A stretch of DNA of 64,000 nt from JAWKUK01 sp964402175 (GTDB lineage: Bacteria > Planctomycetota > UBA1135 > GCA-002686595). Where the stretch lies: contig CAYOBN010000010.1 of the NCBI GenBank assembly GCA_964402175.1, positions 1 through 64,000 on the forward strand, read 5' to 3'. Below the pieces are notes generated by a model. It was given only the letters and a program-made list of their open reading frames with translations. It made no database searches and was not told the DNA's origin. Position numbers and translations under genes: made by a program. Below are positions 52,562 to 62,248 of this stretch, piece after piece (position 1 is the stretch's first letter; each line of letters starts with the position of its first letter).

Positions 52562-53695
52562 TCAGCGCAGGAGCTTCGTGGCGACGAACTCTGCGATCGC
52601 CTCGTAGACCTCGGGTGTCGGATGTGGATCCCCCGGCAGCGTCGGCAGCAGGCCGTTCTCCGTGAGGTCGCGCACCATCGATTTGATGTGGTGCACCGGC
52701 ACACCTGCCTCCCCGAATCGAGTGAGCGTCTCGAGCCACGCCGAGTCGCCTTCCCAGGCCAAGATGTGGAACGCTGCGCTTGGGTAACGTGCGCGGACCT
52801 CGTCGCGCAGGGCCAACACGACGGCCTCATAACGCTCGCGTTCGTCGTGTAGATAGCCCGCACGATCCCCGCGCAGTTTGCGTCCGATCGCAAAGCGGCG
52901 CAGGAGGATGCGCACCCAAAGGTCCGAAAACGGCGCCGGTCGACGATCGCTGAAGCGTCCGGCGTGGCGCAGTCCTTCGGGGCCGAGCTCGTACCACGGT
53001 CCTGCTTTGTCCCAGGACTTGTAACCCGCCACACGGGCGGTGTGGTCGCTGATCGCCAGATACAGGACGAGGACGGGTTCACTCGTTCGGGCGCTGTCGA
53101 CGAAGCCCCTTTGGAGCGCGGCGAGGGAATGGTGCGGTCCGTAACCGTGGAAACCGAAGTTCAGCACCTCGTATCGGCCCCCCGAGAGGACCCCCACGCG
53201 GTAGGGATACGCCCGCTCGTCGTCGACGCCCTCGCCGAGCGTGAACGAGCCTCCAAAGCACAGCACGGCACCTACGGGCGGCGTCACCGTCACTGGCGGC
53301 GGCTGGCGCAGGCCCGAGCGATCGTAGGTGTACCGCGCGGAGTAGATCGTCTGCCCGTTGACGATCCGCCTGGCGTCGACGGCGAGACCGGGCTTCGGAC
53401 CGTAGCCGAGGTCGGAGCGCTCCTGCCACAGATCCTCGGTGACGTAGCTGCCTTCGAAACGGGTCGCGCTGGGCTGGGCCTCTCGCCAAAGCAGCACACC
53501 TTCCCAGGTGACCAGCACGAGCACGAGGGTCGCGCCGGTCACGGCCAGGGCCCGCACCGCGTTCGAGCGCGTGCGGACGGCGATCAAGACCGCGGCCAGC
53601 AGCCACAACCCGCAGAGCCAAAGGAACGGCCCCGGCAGGCGCAGGGCGCCGACCGAGGCACATCCGAGGATCAGTACGCCGATGACGGACCGCAT
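52562..53695 (-). CDS. Membrane-anchored SGNH hydrolase-like protein
   Basis: This is a protein of 377 residues. Two or three N-terminal membrane helices (VIGVLILGCASVGAL, LWLCGLWLLAAVLIAV, LAVTGATLVLVLVTW) are followed by an exported SGNH-type domain: VLCFGGSFTLGEGVDD (nucleophile Ser block), NFGFHGYGPHHS (Gly block) and GDPHPTPEVYEAI (Asp-x-His pair). It resembles the hydrolases that act on polysaccharide or lipid acyl groups in the envelope. The ATG at 53695 is chosen since the nine residues before it add nothing. Confidence 0.8.
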   Translation of the reverse strand: MRSVIGVLILGCASVGALRLPGPFLWLCGLWLLAAVLIAVRTRSNAVRALAVTGATLVLVLVTWEGVLLWREAQPSATRFEGSYVTEDLWQERSDLGYGPKPGLAVDARRIVNGQTIYSARYTYDRSGLRQPPPVTVTPPVGAVLCFGGSFTLGEGVDDERAYPYRVGVLSGGRYEVLNFGFHGYGPHHSLAALQRGFVDSARTSEPVLVLYLAISDHTARVAGYKSWDKAGPWYELGPEGLRHAGRFSDRRPAPFSDLWVRILLRRFAIGRKLRGDRAGYLHDERERYEAVVLALRDEVRARYPSAAFHILAWEGDSAWLETLTRFGEAGVPVHHIKSMVRDLTENGLLPTLPGDPHPTPEVYEAIAEFVATKLLR

Positions 53696-53745
53696 CGGCG
53701 CAGAGTGTAGCGGGCGACCCACCGTGGCCGGTCACCCGCGGTGGC

Positions 53746-55062
53746 TCAGAGTTGGAAGCCCGGGGGGATCAGCACGGTGTCGATCACGTGGATGACCCCG
53801 TTGTCCGCGAACACGTTCGTCTGCGTCACGTTCGATGTCCCGTTCAGGACCACACCGGCGGTCGCGTTCACCGAGATCGCCGAACCCTCGAGGGAGGTCA
53901 GGCTCGTCGCCGCGACGACCTCGCTCGCCTGGAGCGCCGCCGGCACGACGTGGTAGGTCAGCACCTGCTGCAGCGCCGCCACGTTCGCCGGGTCCTGCAG
54001 CGCGGCAAGGGTCGCCGGCGGCAGGGCGGCGAACGCCGCGTCCGTCGGGGCGAACACCGTGAAGGGACCCGTGCCCTGCAGGGCCGAGACCAGGTTCGCG
54101 CTGGTGAGGAGCTGGGCCAGCGTGTTGAAGCCGAGCTCCACCGCGCGGTCGACGACGTCACCGGGCGCCAGGAGGACCTCCGACACCGTGTGGATGATGC
54201 CGTCCGTCGCCGGCAGGTTGAAGCGCGTGATGGGGGTCGTACCGACGGTCGCGCCACCGGTGCCCAGGCCGAAGAACTGGAGCGGGCCCTCCGCGCTGGC
54301 GCGCTCACCTGCGGCGAGCAGCTCGCTCGCCTTCTGGCCGCCCGGGATCAGGTGGTACTGCAGGACGCTGATGAGCTGGGCTTGGTTCGCCGGCTCGAGC
54401 AGGGTCGTCAGGGTGCCGGCGGGCAGAGCCGCGAAGGCCGCGTCCGTCGGGGCGAGCACGGTGAACATGCCGCCGTTGAGCGCGCCGGTCAGGCCTGCGG
54501 CGTCGACCGCGGCCAGGAGGGTGGTGAAGCCCCGCGCCGTGAGCGTCTCCGCGACGGTCGCGGGCGGCGTCAGGACGGTGTCGATGACGTGGATGACGCC
54601 GTTCGAAGCGTTCACGTCGGCGTTCGTGACGCGGGCGTCGTTCAGGTAGAGCGCGCCGCCGACGCCGTCGATCAAGAGCGTGTCACCCTGGACCGCCGTC
54701 GCGGAGCTGAGCCCCGCCGCCGTCGTGGAGTTCACGCGCCCCGCCAGTACGTGGTACTGCAGGACATCCGCGAGGACCGCTTGGTTCGCGGGCTCCAGGA
54801 GGAACTGCAGCGTCGCGGGCGGCAGCGCAGCGAACGCCGCGTCGGTCGGAGCAAAGAGGGTGAACGGACCCGGGCCGTTGAGGGTGGCGGTGAGGCCGCC
54901 GGCTTGGATCGCGGTGGCGAGGGTCGTCAGGCCGAGGCCCTGCAGCCGCCCGACGATGGTCGGGACATTGGCGCCAGGATTGTTCGAGTTGGAATCGCTG
55001 TCGCTGCAACCGACGAGCGCGGCCACCAGGGCCAACGGGGCGAGTGTGTGAAGGTGTCTCAT
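53746..55062 (-). CDS. Lipoprotein with three fasciclin (FAS1) domains
   Basis: This 438-residue protein is a lipoprotein (MRHLHTLAPLALVAALVGC), followed by an Asn/Ser linker and three FAS1 domains (about 35-165, 170-305, 305-438). Each contains FTxFAPTDAAFAALP, a QYH or TYH pair and GVIHVIDTVL (GIIHTVSEVL in the second). FAS1 repeats mediate adhesion at cell surfaces. The second domain has a diverged YH region with GERASAEGPLQF. No partner gene is nearby; it follows the vWA operon on the same strand after 144 bases. Confidence 0.92.
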   Translation of the reverse strand: MRHLHTLAPLALVAALVGCSDSDSNSNNPGANVPTIVGRLQGLGLTTLATAIQAGGLTATLNGPGPFTLFAPTDAAFAALPPATLQFLLEPANQAVLADVLQYHVLAGRVNSTTAAGLSSATAVQGDTLLIDGVGGALYLNDARVTNADVNASNGVIHVIDTVLTPPATVAETLTARGFTTLLAAVDAAGLTGALNGGMFTVLAPTDAAFAALPAGTLTTLLEPANQAQLISVLQYHLIPGGQKASELLAAGERASAEGPLQFFGLGTGGATVGTTPITRFNLPATDGIIHTVSEVLLAPGDVVDRAVELGFNTLAQLLTSANLVSALQGTGPFTVFAPTDAAFAALPPATLAALQDPANVAALQQVLTYHVVPAALQASEVVAATSLTSLEGSAISVNATAGVVLNGTSNVTQTNVFADNGVIHVIDTVLIPPGFQL

Positions 55063-55206
55063 GGGGGAGCTTCGGTCCACGGGATGTCCGGAACGCCGTG
55101 GGAGTCGCCCGGTGAACCTCGCTGGATGCGCTCGAGGCGAACGCGCTCGCTCCGCGGACACGGAAGGGACATCAGTGCGCGACGGGCCCCGTGCACGCCG
55201 CGGGCA

Positions 55207-57945
55207 TCAGGAGAGGCGCCGCAGCGCGATGTCGAGCGGCAGCAGGACCGCTGCGATCACGAGCCACCACCACCATGTGTCCTTGGGGGTGCGTGCCGGC
55301 GCACCGTCGAAGGCCCACACCGCTTCGCGCGTCGGCGAAACGACGCCGCCGGTCTCGCGGGCGATCCACTCGAGGCGCGGCAGGTCCGGGGCGGCGGTGC
55401 GGAACTCCGGGCTGTAGCTCTCCGTGACGCCGAAAGCCCGCAGCTCGACCACTTCGTCGCCCTGCTTGTTGACGAGCAGGACGCGGTAGGCCTCGCCGTA
55501 GCGCTCGATCGGGAACGACGCCTGGAAGAGGCCCGGCGCGATGTGGCGCACGTCGAGCGCTGCGTCGTTCTCCCCCCCGTCCGTCAGCACCGAGAGTCCC
55601 GGCGTGACGTCATCGCGGTAACCGCCGGAGCGATCGCGGACATCGAGCGTGACCGTTGCGATGCCATCCCGCACTTCCGTGCGGGTCGTGGTGCGCAGGT
55701 CCTTGTGCGCGCCGGTGCTCATCACCGAGCGCACGAGCTGCGCCCAGAACTTCGGGAACGACTCCCAGCCGATCCAGTCCGCGGCCCAGCGCGCCTTGGC
55801 GTCGCTGGTGAACGCGACCGAGCGGCCCAGGCCGTACGTCCAACTCGCCAGGATCGGATCGCCGTAGTCCGAGACGAGCGCGACGGTCGCGCGATCTTTG
55901 CCTTGGCACCCGACGTAACCCAGGAGGAAGGGCATGTCGTCGAGCGGGATGCCCTTGAGGATCTCGCTCGCCGCGGTCTGCGTCGGCACAAACGGCTCTT
56001 CGATCAGCATCGACTTCGACGCGCGCATCGTCTCGCGCGTGAAGATCTGCGGGATGCTGCCGAAGTCGTTGGTGAAATAGGCCTCACCGTTGCCCCAGCT
56101 CGCCATGTCTTCGAGCAAGCGCAGGTCGGCGCCTTCGCCGATGCCCACGGTCGACAGCGTGATCCCGTCGGCGGCGATGTGCCCCACGAGCGTGTCGTAG
56201 CCGGAGCCTTCGGTCTGTCCGTCCGAGAGCAGGATGATGTGCTTGAGCTTCGCGTCTTCCTCTTGCAGCGCTTGGAAGGCGTCGTAGAGGCCCGGATAGA
56301 TGTTCGTGCCCCCGCCTGCTTGCAAGCGCGAGATGTAGCCCGTGATCGCGCCGAGGTCCGAGGAGTCTGTCATCGGCGCGATCCATTCCGCGGCGCCGTC
56401 GAAGGCGACGACCCCGAAGCGGTCGTTCCCCTTCAAGACCTCGGCGGCCGCGATGGCGGCCTCTTTCGCGAGCTCGATCTTGTGGCCCATCATCGAGCCC
56501 GATTTGTCGATGACGAGCGCGAGCGCCAGGTTCGGCTTCTCGACGTTCTTCTTGATCGGCATCTTCACCGGCAGCGTGTCCTCGATGGGCGTCCGGTAAT
56601 ACCCGCCCAATCCGAAGCTCTGTTCGCCTCCGATCATGACGAGGCCGCCGCCCATCTCGCGCACGTAGGCCTTCACCGCGTCCATTGCACCGGGCTGGAA
56701 CGCCGAGGCCGGGACGTCCGACAGGATCAACGTGTCGTAGTTCAGGAGCTCACCGAGCGACGACGGGACGCCGGTCGCAGGACGCACTTCGACATCGAAC
56801 TCCTCGGTGCGCAATGCGCTCTCGAGCCAGCGTGCGTCGCGCTCCTCGCGCTCGACGAGCAGGACCTTCGGGCGGCCAGCGACGCGCACCACGGCGCGCG
56901 CGACGTTGTTCTCGAGGACGGTGTCGTCTTTCGCGGTGACCTGGACTTCGAACTCGTGGAAACCCTCTTCGAGGCGGACCTTCGGCAGCGCCATCAAGGT
57001 GCGGCCTTGGGCCAACGCGACGTTCTCGACCGTGCTGACCAAGTACTTGTTGCGGTACACCCGCAGCGTGCCGGTGGTCGCGACGCTGGCGTCGAACGCG
57101 ACCTCGAGCTCGAACGGGGCCTTCACCTGGGCCTCGGCGGGCGCGTAGAGCTCGGCCGCGACGACCTCGGCGGCGGTCCCCGCGAGCAGCGGGCTCACGT
57201 GCGCGGAGACCCCCGCGCGCTCGAGCTCGGCGACTTCGCGCAGCACATCGCCGCGGTTCGAGTTGCCGTCGGACACGAGGACCACGCGACGGCGCGCTTC
57301 GAGCGGCAAGAGGCCGCGTGCGAGGCGCAGCGCGGCTTCCAGGTCCGTCTCGTCCGTCCGGAGCTCCTTCTGGTGCGCCGCGATCGCGGCGAGGCGCTCC
57401 TGCAACTGCGCGAGCTCGGCGGTGGCGGCTTCGTCGAGCGCGCCGCGCTCCAGCTCGGCGATCCGCGCGCGGGCCTCGGCTTCGGCGCGTTTGTGGAGGA
57501 GGCGCCAGCGCAGCTCATCATCGAGTTTCTGCGGCCCTTGCTGCGGCGCCTTGAAGAGCTTCGGCGCACCTCCGAACAGCACGATGCCCGCGGACTCGCC
57601 GCGCTCGAGCTCCTGCGTGGCCGACTCGACCTCTTGGAACGCCGCTTCGAGCACCTCCGGGCGCACGCTGTCGGAGACATCGATCAGGAACAGCACCGTG
57701 CGATCGGAGTTGTCGAGCAACAGCACCGGCCGCGCGAGCGCCGTGATCACAGCGAACAGACCGAGGAGGCGCAGCGCCGTGATGGGGCTGCGCCGGCTCG
57801 GCCGCAGGTCCGCGTAGCTCTTCTTCTGCCAGAACAGGACGAGCGGCACGAGGCCCAGCAGCGCGAAGTACCAGGCCGGGCTCTCGAACTGCAGCCACGC
57901 AGCCAGCGGCGCGGTCGGGACGAAGGCGGTGAGAGGGTGCGTCAC
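55207..57945 (-). CDS. Two-vWA membrane protein of the MoxR operon
   Basis: This is a protein of 912 residues. Two N-terminal membrane helices are followed by a vWA domain with MIDAS DVSDS that is interrupted by a coiled-coil insert of about 70 residues. Then come a beta-rich region and a glutamine-amidotransferase-like segment (YDTLILSDVPASAFQ, GGLVMIGGEQSFGLGG). A second vWA with MIDAS DKSGSM and GGTNIYPGL follows, then a beta sandwich, and a last helix (WWWWLVIAAVLLPLDIAL). I prefer GTG 57945, with GGAG 8 bases upstream; GTG 57954 overlaps the preceding stop. Probably a peripheral metal-dependent adhesion or assembly factor driven by MoxR. Confidence 0.85.
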   Translation of the reverse strand: MTHPLTAFVPTAPLAAWLQFESPAWYFALLGLVPLVLFWQKKSYADLRPSRRSPITALRLLGLFAVITALARPVLLLDNSDRTVLFLIDVSDSVRPEVLEAAFQEVESATQELERGESAGIVLFGGAPKLFKAPQQGPQKLDDELRWRLLHKRAEAEARARIAELERGALDEAATAELAQLQERLAAIAAHQKELRTDETDLEAALRLARGLLPLEARRRVVLVSDGNSNRGDVLREVAELERAGVSAHVSPLLAGTAAEVVAAELYAPAEAQVKAPFELEVAFDASVATTGTLRVYRNKYLVSTVENVALAQGRTLMALPKVRLEEGFHEFEVQVTAKDDTVLENNVARAVVRVAGRPKVLLVEREERDARWLESALRTEEFDVEVRPATGVPSSLGELLNYDTLILSDVPASAFQPGAMDAVKAYVREMGGGLVMIGGEQSFGLGGYYRTPIEDTLPVKMPIKKNVEKPNLALALVIDKSGSMMGHKIELAKEAAIAAAEVLKGNDRFGVVAFDGAAEWIAPMTDSSDLGAITGYISRLQAGGGTNIYPGLYDAFQALQEEDAKLKHIILLSDGQTEGSGYDTLVGHIAADGITLSTVGIGEGADLRLLEDMASWGNGEAYFTNDFGSIPQIFTRETMRASKSMLIEEPFVPTQTAASEILKGIPLDDMPFLLGYVGCQGKDRATVALVSDYGDPILASWTYGLGRSVAFTSDAKARWAADWIGWESFPKFWAQLVRSVMSTGAHKDLRTTTRTEVRDGIATVTLDVRDRSGGYRDDVTPGLSVLTDGGENDAALDVRHIAPGLFQASFPIERYGEAYRVLLVNKQGDEVVELRAFGVTESYSPEFRTAAPDLPRLEWIARETGGVVSPTREAVWAFDGAPARTPKDTWWWWLVIAAVLLPLDIALRRLS

Positions 57946-57950
57946 GGCGA

Positions 57951-59861
57951 TCACTCCGTCAGCCTGCGGTGGAAGGTGACCCACTCGACCGCCCAGAGGG
58001 CGAGGCCGAGCGCTGCGAGCAGCGCCCAGAGGTCACGGTTGAAGAGCGAACGGTGGGCGGTGCCCGCGGACGCATCGGCTGCGCCCTCGGGCAGCGGGCT
58101 CGGCGCGGTCGCGGACTCGCGCGGATCGAACAGGTTGACGGCCGCGGGGTGTGCGCGGCCTTCGATCTGGAACACGTAGGGACCGGGCTGCTCCGTGTCG
58201 TGGAAGTGGAAGCGCCCGTCGCGCGCCTCGAGGGGCACCTCGACCGGCGCGCCGTTCCGGAGGAAGCTCGCGGTGGGGGTCGGATCGTCGATGCGCCGCA
58301 GCGGCGCGATCGTCGCGCCGGGCGCGTAGGTGGGCTCGAACAGCACGTCCTCCTCCGCCTCGAACCATGCGATCGCGTTGCGCACCAGCATCGGGAACGC
58401 GAGCCGGAACGGGAAGAGCTCCGCCGTCATGTCGAAGCCCACGAAGACCGCGCGACGGTTCGGCAGGTCGAACGCGGCCACGATGGGCCCGTCGATCGCC
58501 GAGACGAGCGCCTCGCCCGCGCTGAGCTTCAGGACGCGCGCCGGCGGCAGCGGCAGGTCGCGGTAGTTCAGGTACCGGTTCAGGATGTGCTCGCGGTCCC
58601 AGTCCCAAACGGCGGGCTGCGCCTCGCGCCCGGCCTCGTTCGCCGGCAGGAAGTCCGGCACGGGCGTGTCCATCAGGATCACGTTGCCGCGCTGCGGGAG
58701 CTCCGGCGGGACGACTCCGACGCAGATCGTGACATCGCACTCGCGGCGCTCGGGGCTCATCCCCGCGTACTGCTCCGCGGTCGTGAAGAAGCTCGACTCG
58801 GCCACGAGCTCGACCATCGCTTGGAACGCGACGATGAACGGCGCGGCTTGGTCCTCGCGCTCGACGACGAGGCCGATCTTGCGGAGGCGCAGCGGCCGGA
58901 CGACGGCAAAAGCCTCGTTGTCCAGGAGGAACGGATCCGGCCGGTCGAGCGCGAGGCGCAGCGTGCCGCCTTGATCCAGCGACAGCTTCTTCGACCAGGT
59001 CACCTCCTCGCCGGGAGGCAGCACGATCGGCTCGACCGCGATGAGGTTGCCGTCCCGGCTCAGCTCGAGCTTCGTCTCGACCTCGGCCGTGCCGTGGTTC
59101 TTCAGCACCGCCAGCAGGTAATCGGTCCCGAGGCCCTCGTTCTTGCGCGCGGTGAAGCGCAGGATCGCGACGTTCTCGGTCGCCTTGCCGAGCGGCACGT
59201 AGCTGCCGCGGCGCTCGCCGCTGAGCGTGACCTTCTCGAGGGCCGCAGGAACGTCACCGGCATTGCCGTCGCTGAGGAACAGCACCACCGGCGCCGCGCG
59301 GTCCGCCGTGACTTCGCGGGCGAACTCCAGCGCCGCGAGTGGATCCAGGGAGCGATTCGTGACCGCGGCCCGCGTCAGCGCATCACGCAGCCGCAGCTTG
59401 CTCCGGTTGAACGGCACCAGCACATCGACGCGGTCCGAGACCGCAGCGATCAGCATCTCGTCCTCGCGCGAGCGCCCTTCGACGAACTCGCGCGCGCGCT
59501 CCATGAGGAGCTCGAAGCGGGACCGATCGGGGGCGCCTTCGCCGCCGGGTTCGACCGTCTGCATCGATGCGGAGCAATCGAGCAGCAGCACGATGCTCTC
59601 CTTCTCCGTCGACTTCAGCGCGAAGTCGGGTTCCGCGGCGGCGAGGACCAGCGCAGCGAGGATCAGGAGCTGCAGCAGCAGCGAGTACAGGCGCTTCAGA
59701 CGCTTGAACAGCGCCCGCGCCTTCGTGTCGATGACGAGCTGCTCCCAGAGCCGCAGGTACGGCACGCGCACGTCGCGGCGCTTCACCTTCAGGATGTACA
59801 GCGCGATGATCGGCAGCGCGATCGCGCCGAGCGCGAGCAGCAGCGGGGCAGCGAACGTCAT
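57951..59861 (-). CDS. BatA-type vWA membrane protein
   Basis: This is a protein of 636 residues. The N-terminus has the BatA-like pattern of two helices (LLLALGAIALPIIALYIL, LYSLLLQLLILAALVLAAA) followed by vWA with MIDAS DCSASM. A long beta-rich exported region follows, with FVGFDMTAELFPFRLAFP resembling the BatA tail, and one C-terminal helix (LWALLAALGLALWAVEWV). It overlaps the DUF58 gene by 4 bases (ATGA). The family works with MoxR AAA+ ATPases; targets are not known. Confidence 0.88.
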   Translation of the reverse strand: MTFAAPLLLALGAIALPIIALYILKVKRRDVRVPYLRLWEQLVIDTKARALFKRLKRLYSLLLQLLILAALVLAAAEPDFALKSTEKESIVLLLDCSASMQTVEPGGEGAPDRSRFELLMERAREFVEGRSREDEMLIAAVSDRVDVLVPFNRSKLRLRDALTRAAVTNRSLDPLAALEFAREVTADRAAPVVLFLSDGNAGDVPAALEKVTLSGERRGSYVPLGKATENVAILRFTARKNEGLGTDYLLAVLKNHGTAEVETKLELSRDGNLIAVEPIVLPPGEEVTWSKKLSLDQGGTLRLALDRPDPFLLDNEAFAVVRPLRLRKIGLVVEREDQAAPFIVAFQAMVELVAESSFFTTAEQYAGMSPERRECDVTICVGVVPPELPQRGNVILMDTPVPDFLPANEAGREAQPAVWDWDREHILNRYLNYRDLPLPPARVLKLSAGEALVSAIDGPIVAAFDLPNRRAVFVGFDMTAELFPFRLAFPMLVRNAIAWFEAEEDVLFEPTYAPGATIAPLRRIDDPTPTASFLRNGAPVEVPLEARDGRFHFHDTEQPGPYVFQIEGRAHPAAVNLFDPRESATAPSPLPEGAADASAGTAHRSLFNRDLWALLAALGLALWAVEWVTFHRRLTE

Positions 59862-60763
59862 CCGACGAGCCCTCCGCGGCGCAGGATACCCAGCACGAGG
59901 TCGTCGAACGGGATGTCCGTGCGCGCCCGGACGTAGCCGAACTCGTTGCGCACGCAGAAGGACTCGACCGCGCCTGCGTGGGCTTCGAAGGCCTCTTTGT
60001 ACCGCGCGAGCAAGCCGTCGGTGATGTTGATCTCGCGCGCCGTGCCGGACTCGTTGTCGACGAGCCGGAGGTCTCCGCGCAGCTCCGGGGCCTCTTCTTC
60101 GCGGTCGACGACGTGCACGACGTAGACCTGGTGCTTCAGGAAGCGCAGGTACTTCAGCGCCTCTTGGAACCCGTCGATGTCGTAGAAGTCCGAGAGGACC
60201 ACCACGACCCCGCGGCGGCGCTCGCGGCCGATGAACTCGCGGAACGCGGGCGCCATGAGGGTCTCGCCCGACGGGCGCATGCCCTGGAGGAACTCGAAGA
60301 GGCGGAAGACCTTGCCGCGGCCCTTGAGCGCCCAGAGCCCCTCGGAGAGGCGGCCCGTGAACGGCAGCACGTTGACCGCGTCCATGTTCGACATGCCGAT
60401 GTACGCGAGCGCTGCGGCCACGTACGTCGCGTAGTTGAGTTTGTGCTCGCGACCCGCGTCCATCGACTCGGAGGTGTCGAGCAGCACCGTCAGGTGCAGG
60501 TTCTCCTCCTCGCGATAGAGCTTCAGGAACACCTCCTCGAGGCGCCCGAAGAGGTGCCAGTCGATGTGGCGTGGGTCGTCGCCGGGGACGTAGGGCCGGT
60601 GGTCGGCGAACTCCGCGCTGGAGCCCTTCTTGATGCTCTTGCGGTCAGCGCGCAGGAGACCGGCGAAGATCTTCTTCGCGACGACGTTCAGCACCTCGAG
60701 GCGGCGCAGGAACTCGCCGTCGAACAGGAGCGCGGGGCGCTCGCGACGGGTGGCGGCGGCCAT
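59858..60763 (-). CDS. DUF58 domain protein
   Basis: This 301-residue protein carries the DUF58 core: SSAEFADHRPYVPGDDPRHIDWH, then a vWA-like strand with LLDTSESM, and VVVVLSDFYD. It is the usual partner of MoxR and vWA membrane proteins. No membrane segment is present, so it is cytoplasmic. The MoxR stop lies 11 bases before its ATG. Confidence 0.93.
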   Translation of the reverse strand: MAAATRRERPALLFDGEFLRRLEVLNVVAKKIFAGLLRADRKSIKKGSSAEFADHRPYVPGDDPRHIDWHLFGRLEEVFLKLYREEENLHLTVLLDTSESMDAGREHKLNYATYVAAALAYIGMSNMDAVNVLPFTGRLSEGLWALKGRGKVFRLFEFLQGMRPSGETLMAPAFREFIGRERRRGVVVVLSDFYDIDGFQEALKYLRFLKHQVYVVHVVDREEEAPELRGDLRLVDNESGTAREINITDGLLARYKEAFEAHAGAVESFCVRNEFGYVRARTDIPFDDLVLGILRRGGLVG

Positions 60764-60774
60764 GGGGGAGCGCC

Positions 60775-61785
<1,011 letters not shown>

Positions 61786-61831
61786 GGCAAACGGCGGCGG
61801 GCGACGGGATTCAGGGGAGGCTGGATGGACG

Positions 61832-61857
61832 GCGCGCCGCCCCTGGAGGCGGCGCGC
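61832..61857 (-). terminator. Intercistronic hairpin before moxR
   Basis: GCGCGCCGCC-CCTGGA-GGCGGCGCGC is a perfect 10-bp stem with a 6-base loop. It lies 34 bases past the small-gene stop and 46 bases before the moxR start. There is no T-run, so attenuation or RNA processing fits as well as termination. Confidence 0.45.
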
Positions 61858-61891
61858 GCTTGAACTCTAGCGGAGACGCACGGCGGGAGGG

Positions 61892-62221
61892 TCACTTCCC
61901 GTCTTCGTCGGTCGCCGCTTCGGGCTCGATGCCCTTGAAGTAGGTCTCCAGGTACTTGCGGTAACCGGCGGGCACGTCCTGGCGTTGGATCGTGTCCTCT
62001 GCCGCGCGCTTCTCTGCGAGGAACACTTCCTTCGCAGCGAGGTTCGTGCGGCTGCCGTCGTTCGCGACCTGGGTCTGCGTGAAGGTGCTCTTGCCGGAGG
62101 TCTGCTTGACGGAGACCTTCTCTTCTTCACGCGTGCTGTCCGTCCGACGGCCTTCCTCTGCGAGGAAGCTGTCGGTCGTGCCTTTTCCTGCTTTCAAACC
62201 GGGGCGCTGAACCAGCGCCAA
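61892..62221 (-). CDS. Small charged protein, possible detached C-terminal part of the coiled-coil gene
   Basis: This reads as 109 residues from TTG 62221: PGLKAGKGTTDSFLAEEG, a Thr/Ser-rich centre, then VPAGYRKYLETYFKGIEP. A Y-R-x-x-L/V-x-x-Y-F ending is what I would expect at the C-terminus of the membrane coiled-coil proteins of MoxR operons. It is in the same frame as the gene before it, separated by two TGA codons (62249 and 62232). An ATG at 62234 with a G-rich run before it lies in another frame. So either a separate coupled gene with a weak start, or a piece broken by a frameshift. Confidence 0.55.
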   Translation of the reverse strand: MALVQRPGLKAGKGTTDSFLAEEGRRTDSTREEEKVSVKQTSGKSTFTQTQVANDGSRTNLAAKEVFLAEKRAAEDTIQRQDVPAGYRKYLETYFKGIEPEAATDEDGK

Positions 62222-62248
62222 GGAGGCTTTTCATGTCCCCCCCGCCTT

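Noticed and set aside
53752..58179. 1475-residue plus-strand frame over the fasciclin and vWA genes
   Set aside because: Antisense shadow of clear FAS1 and vWA genes, no domain and no credible start.
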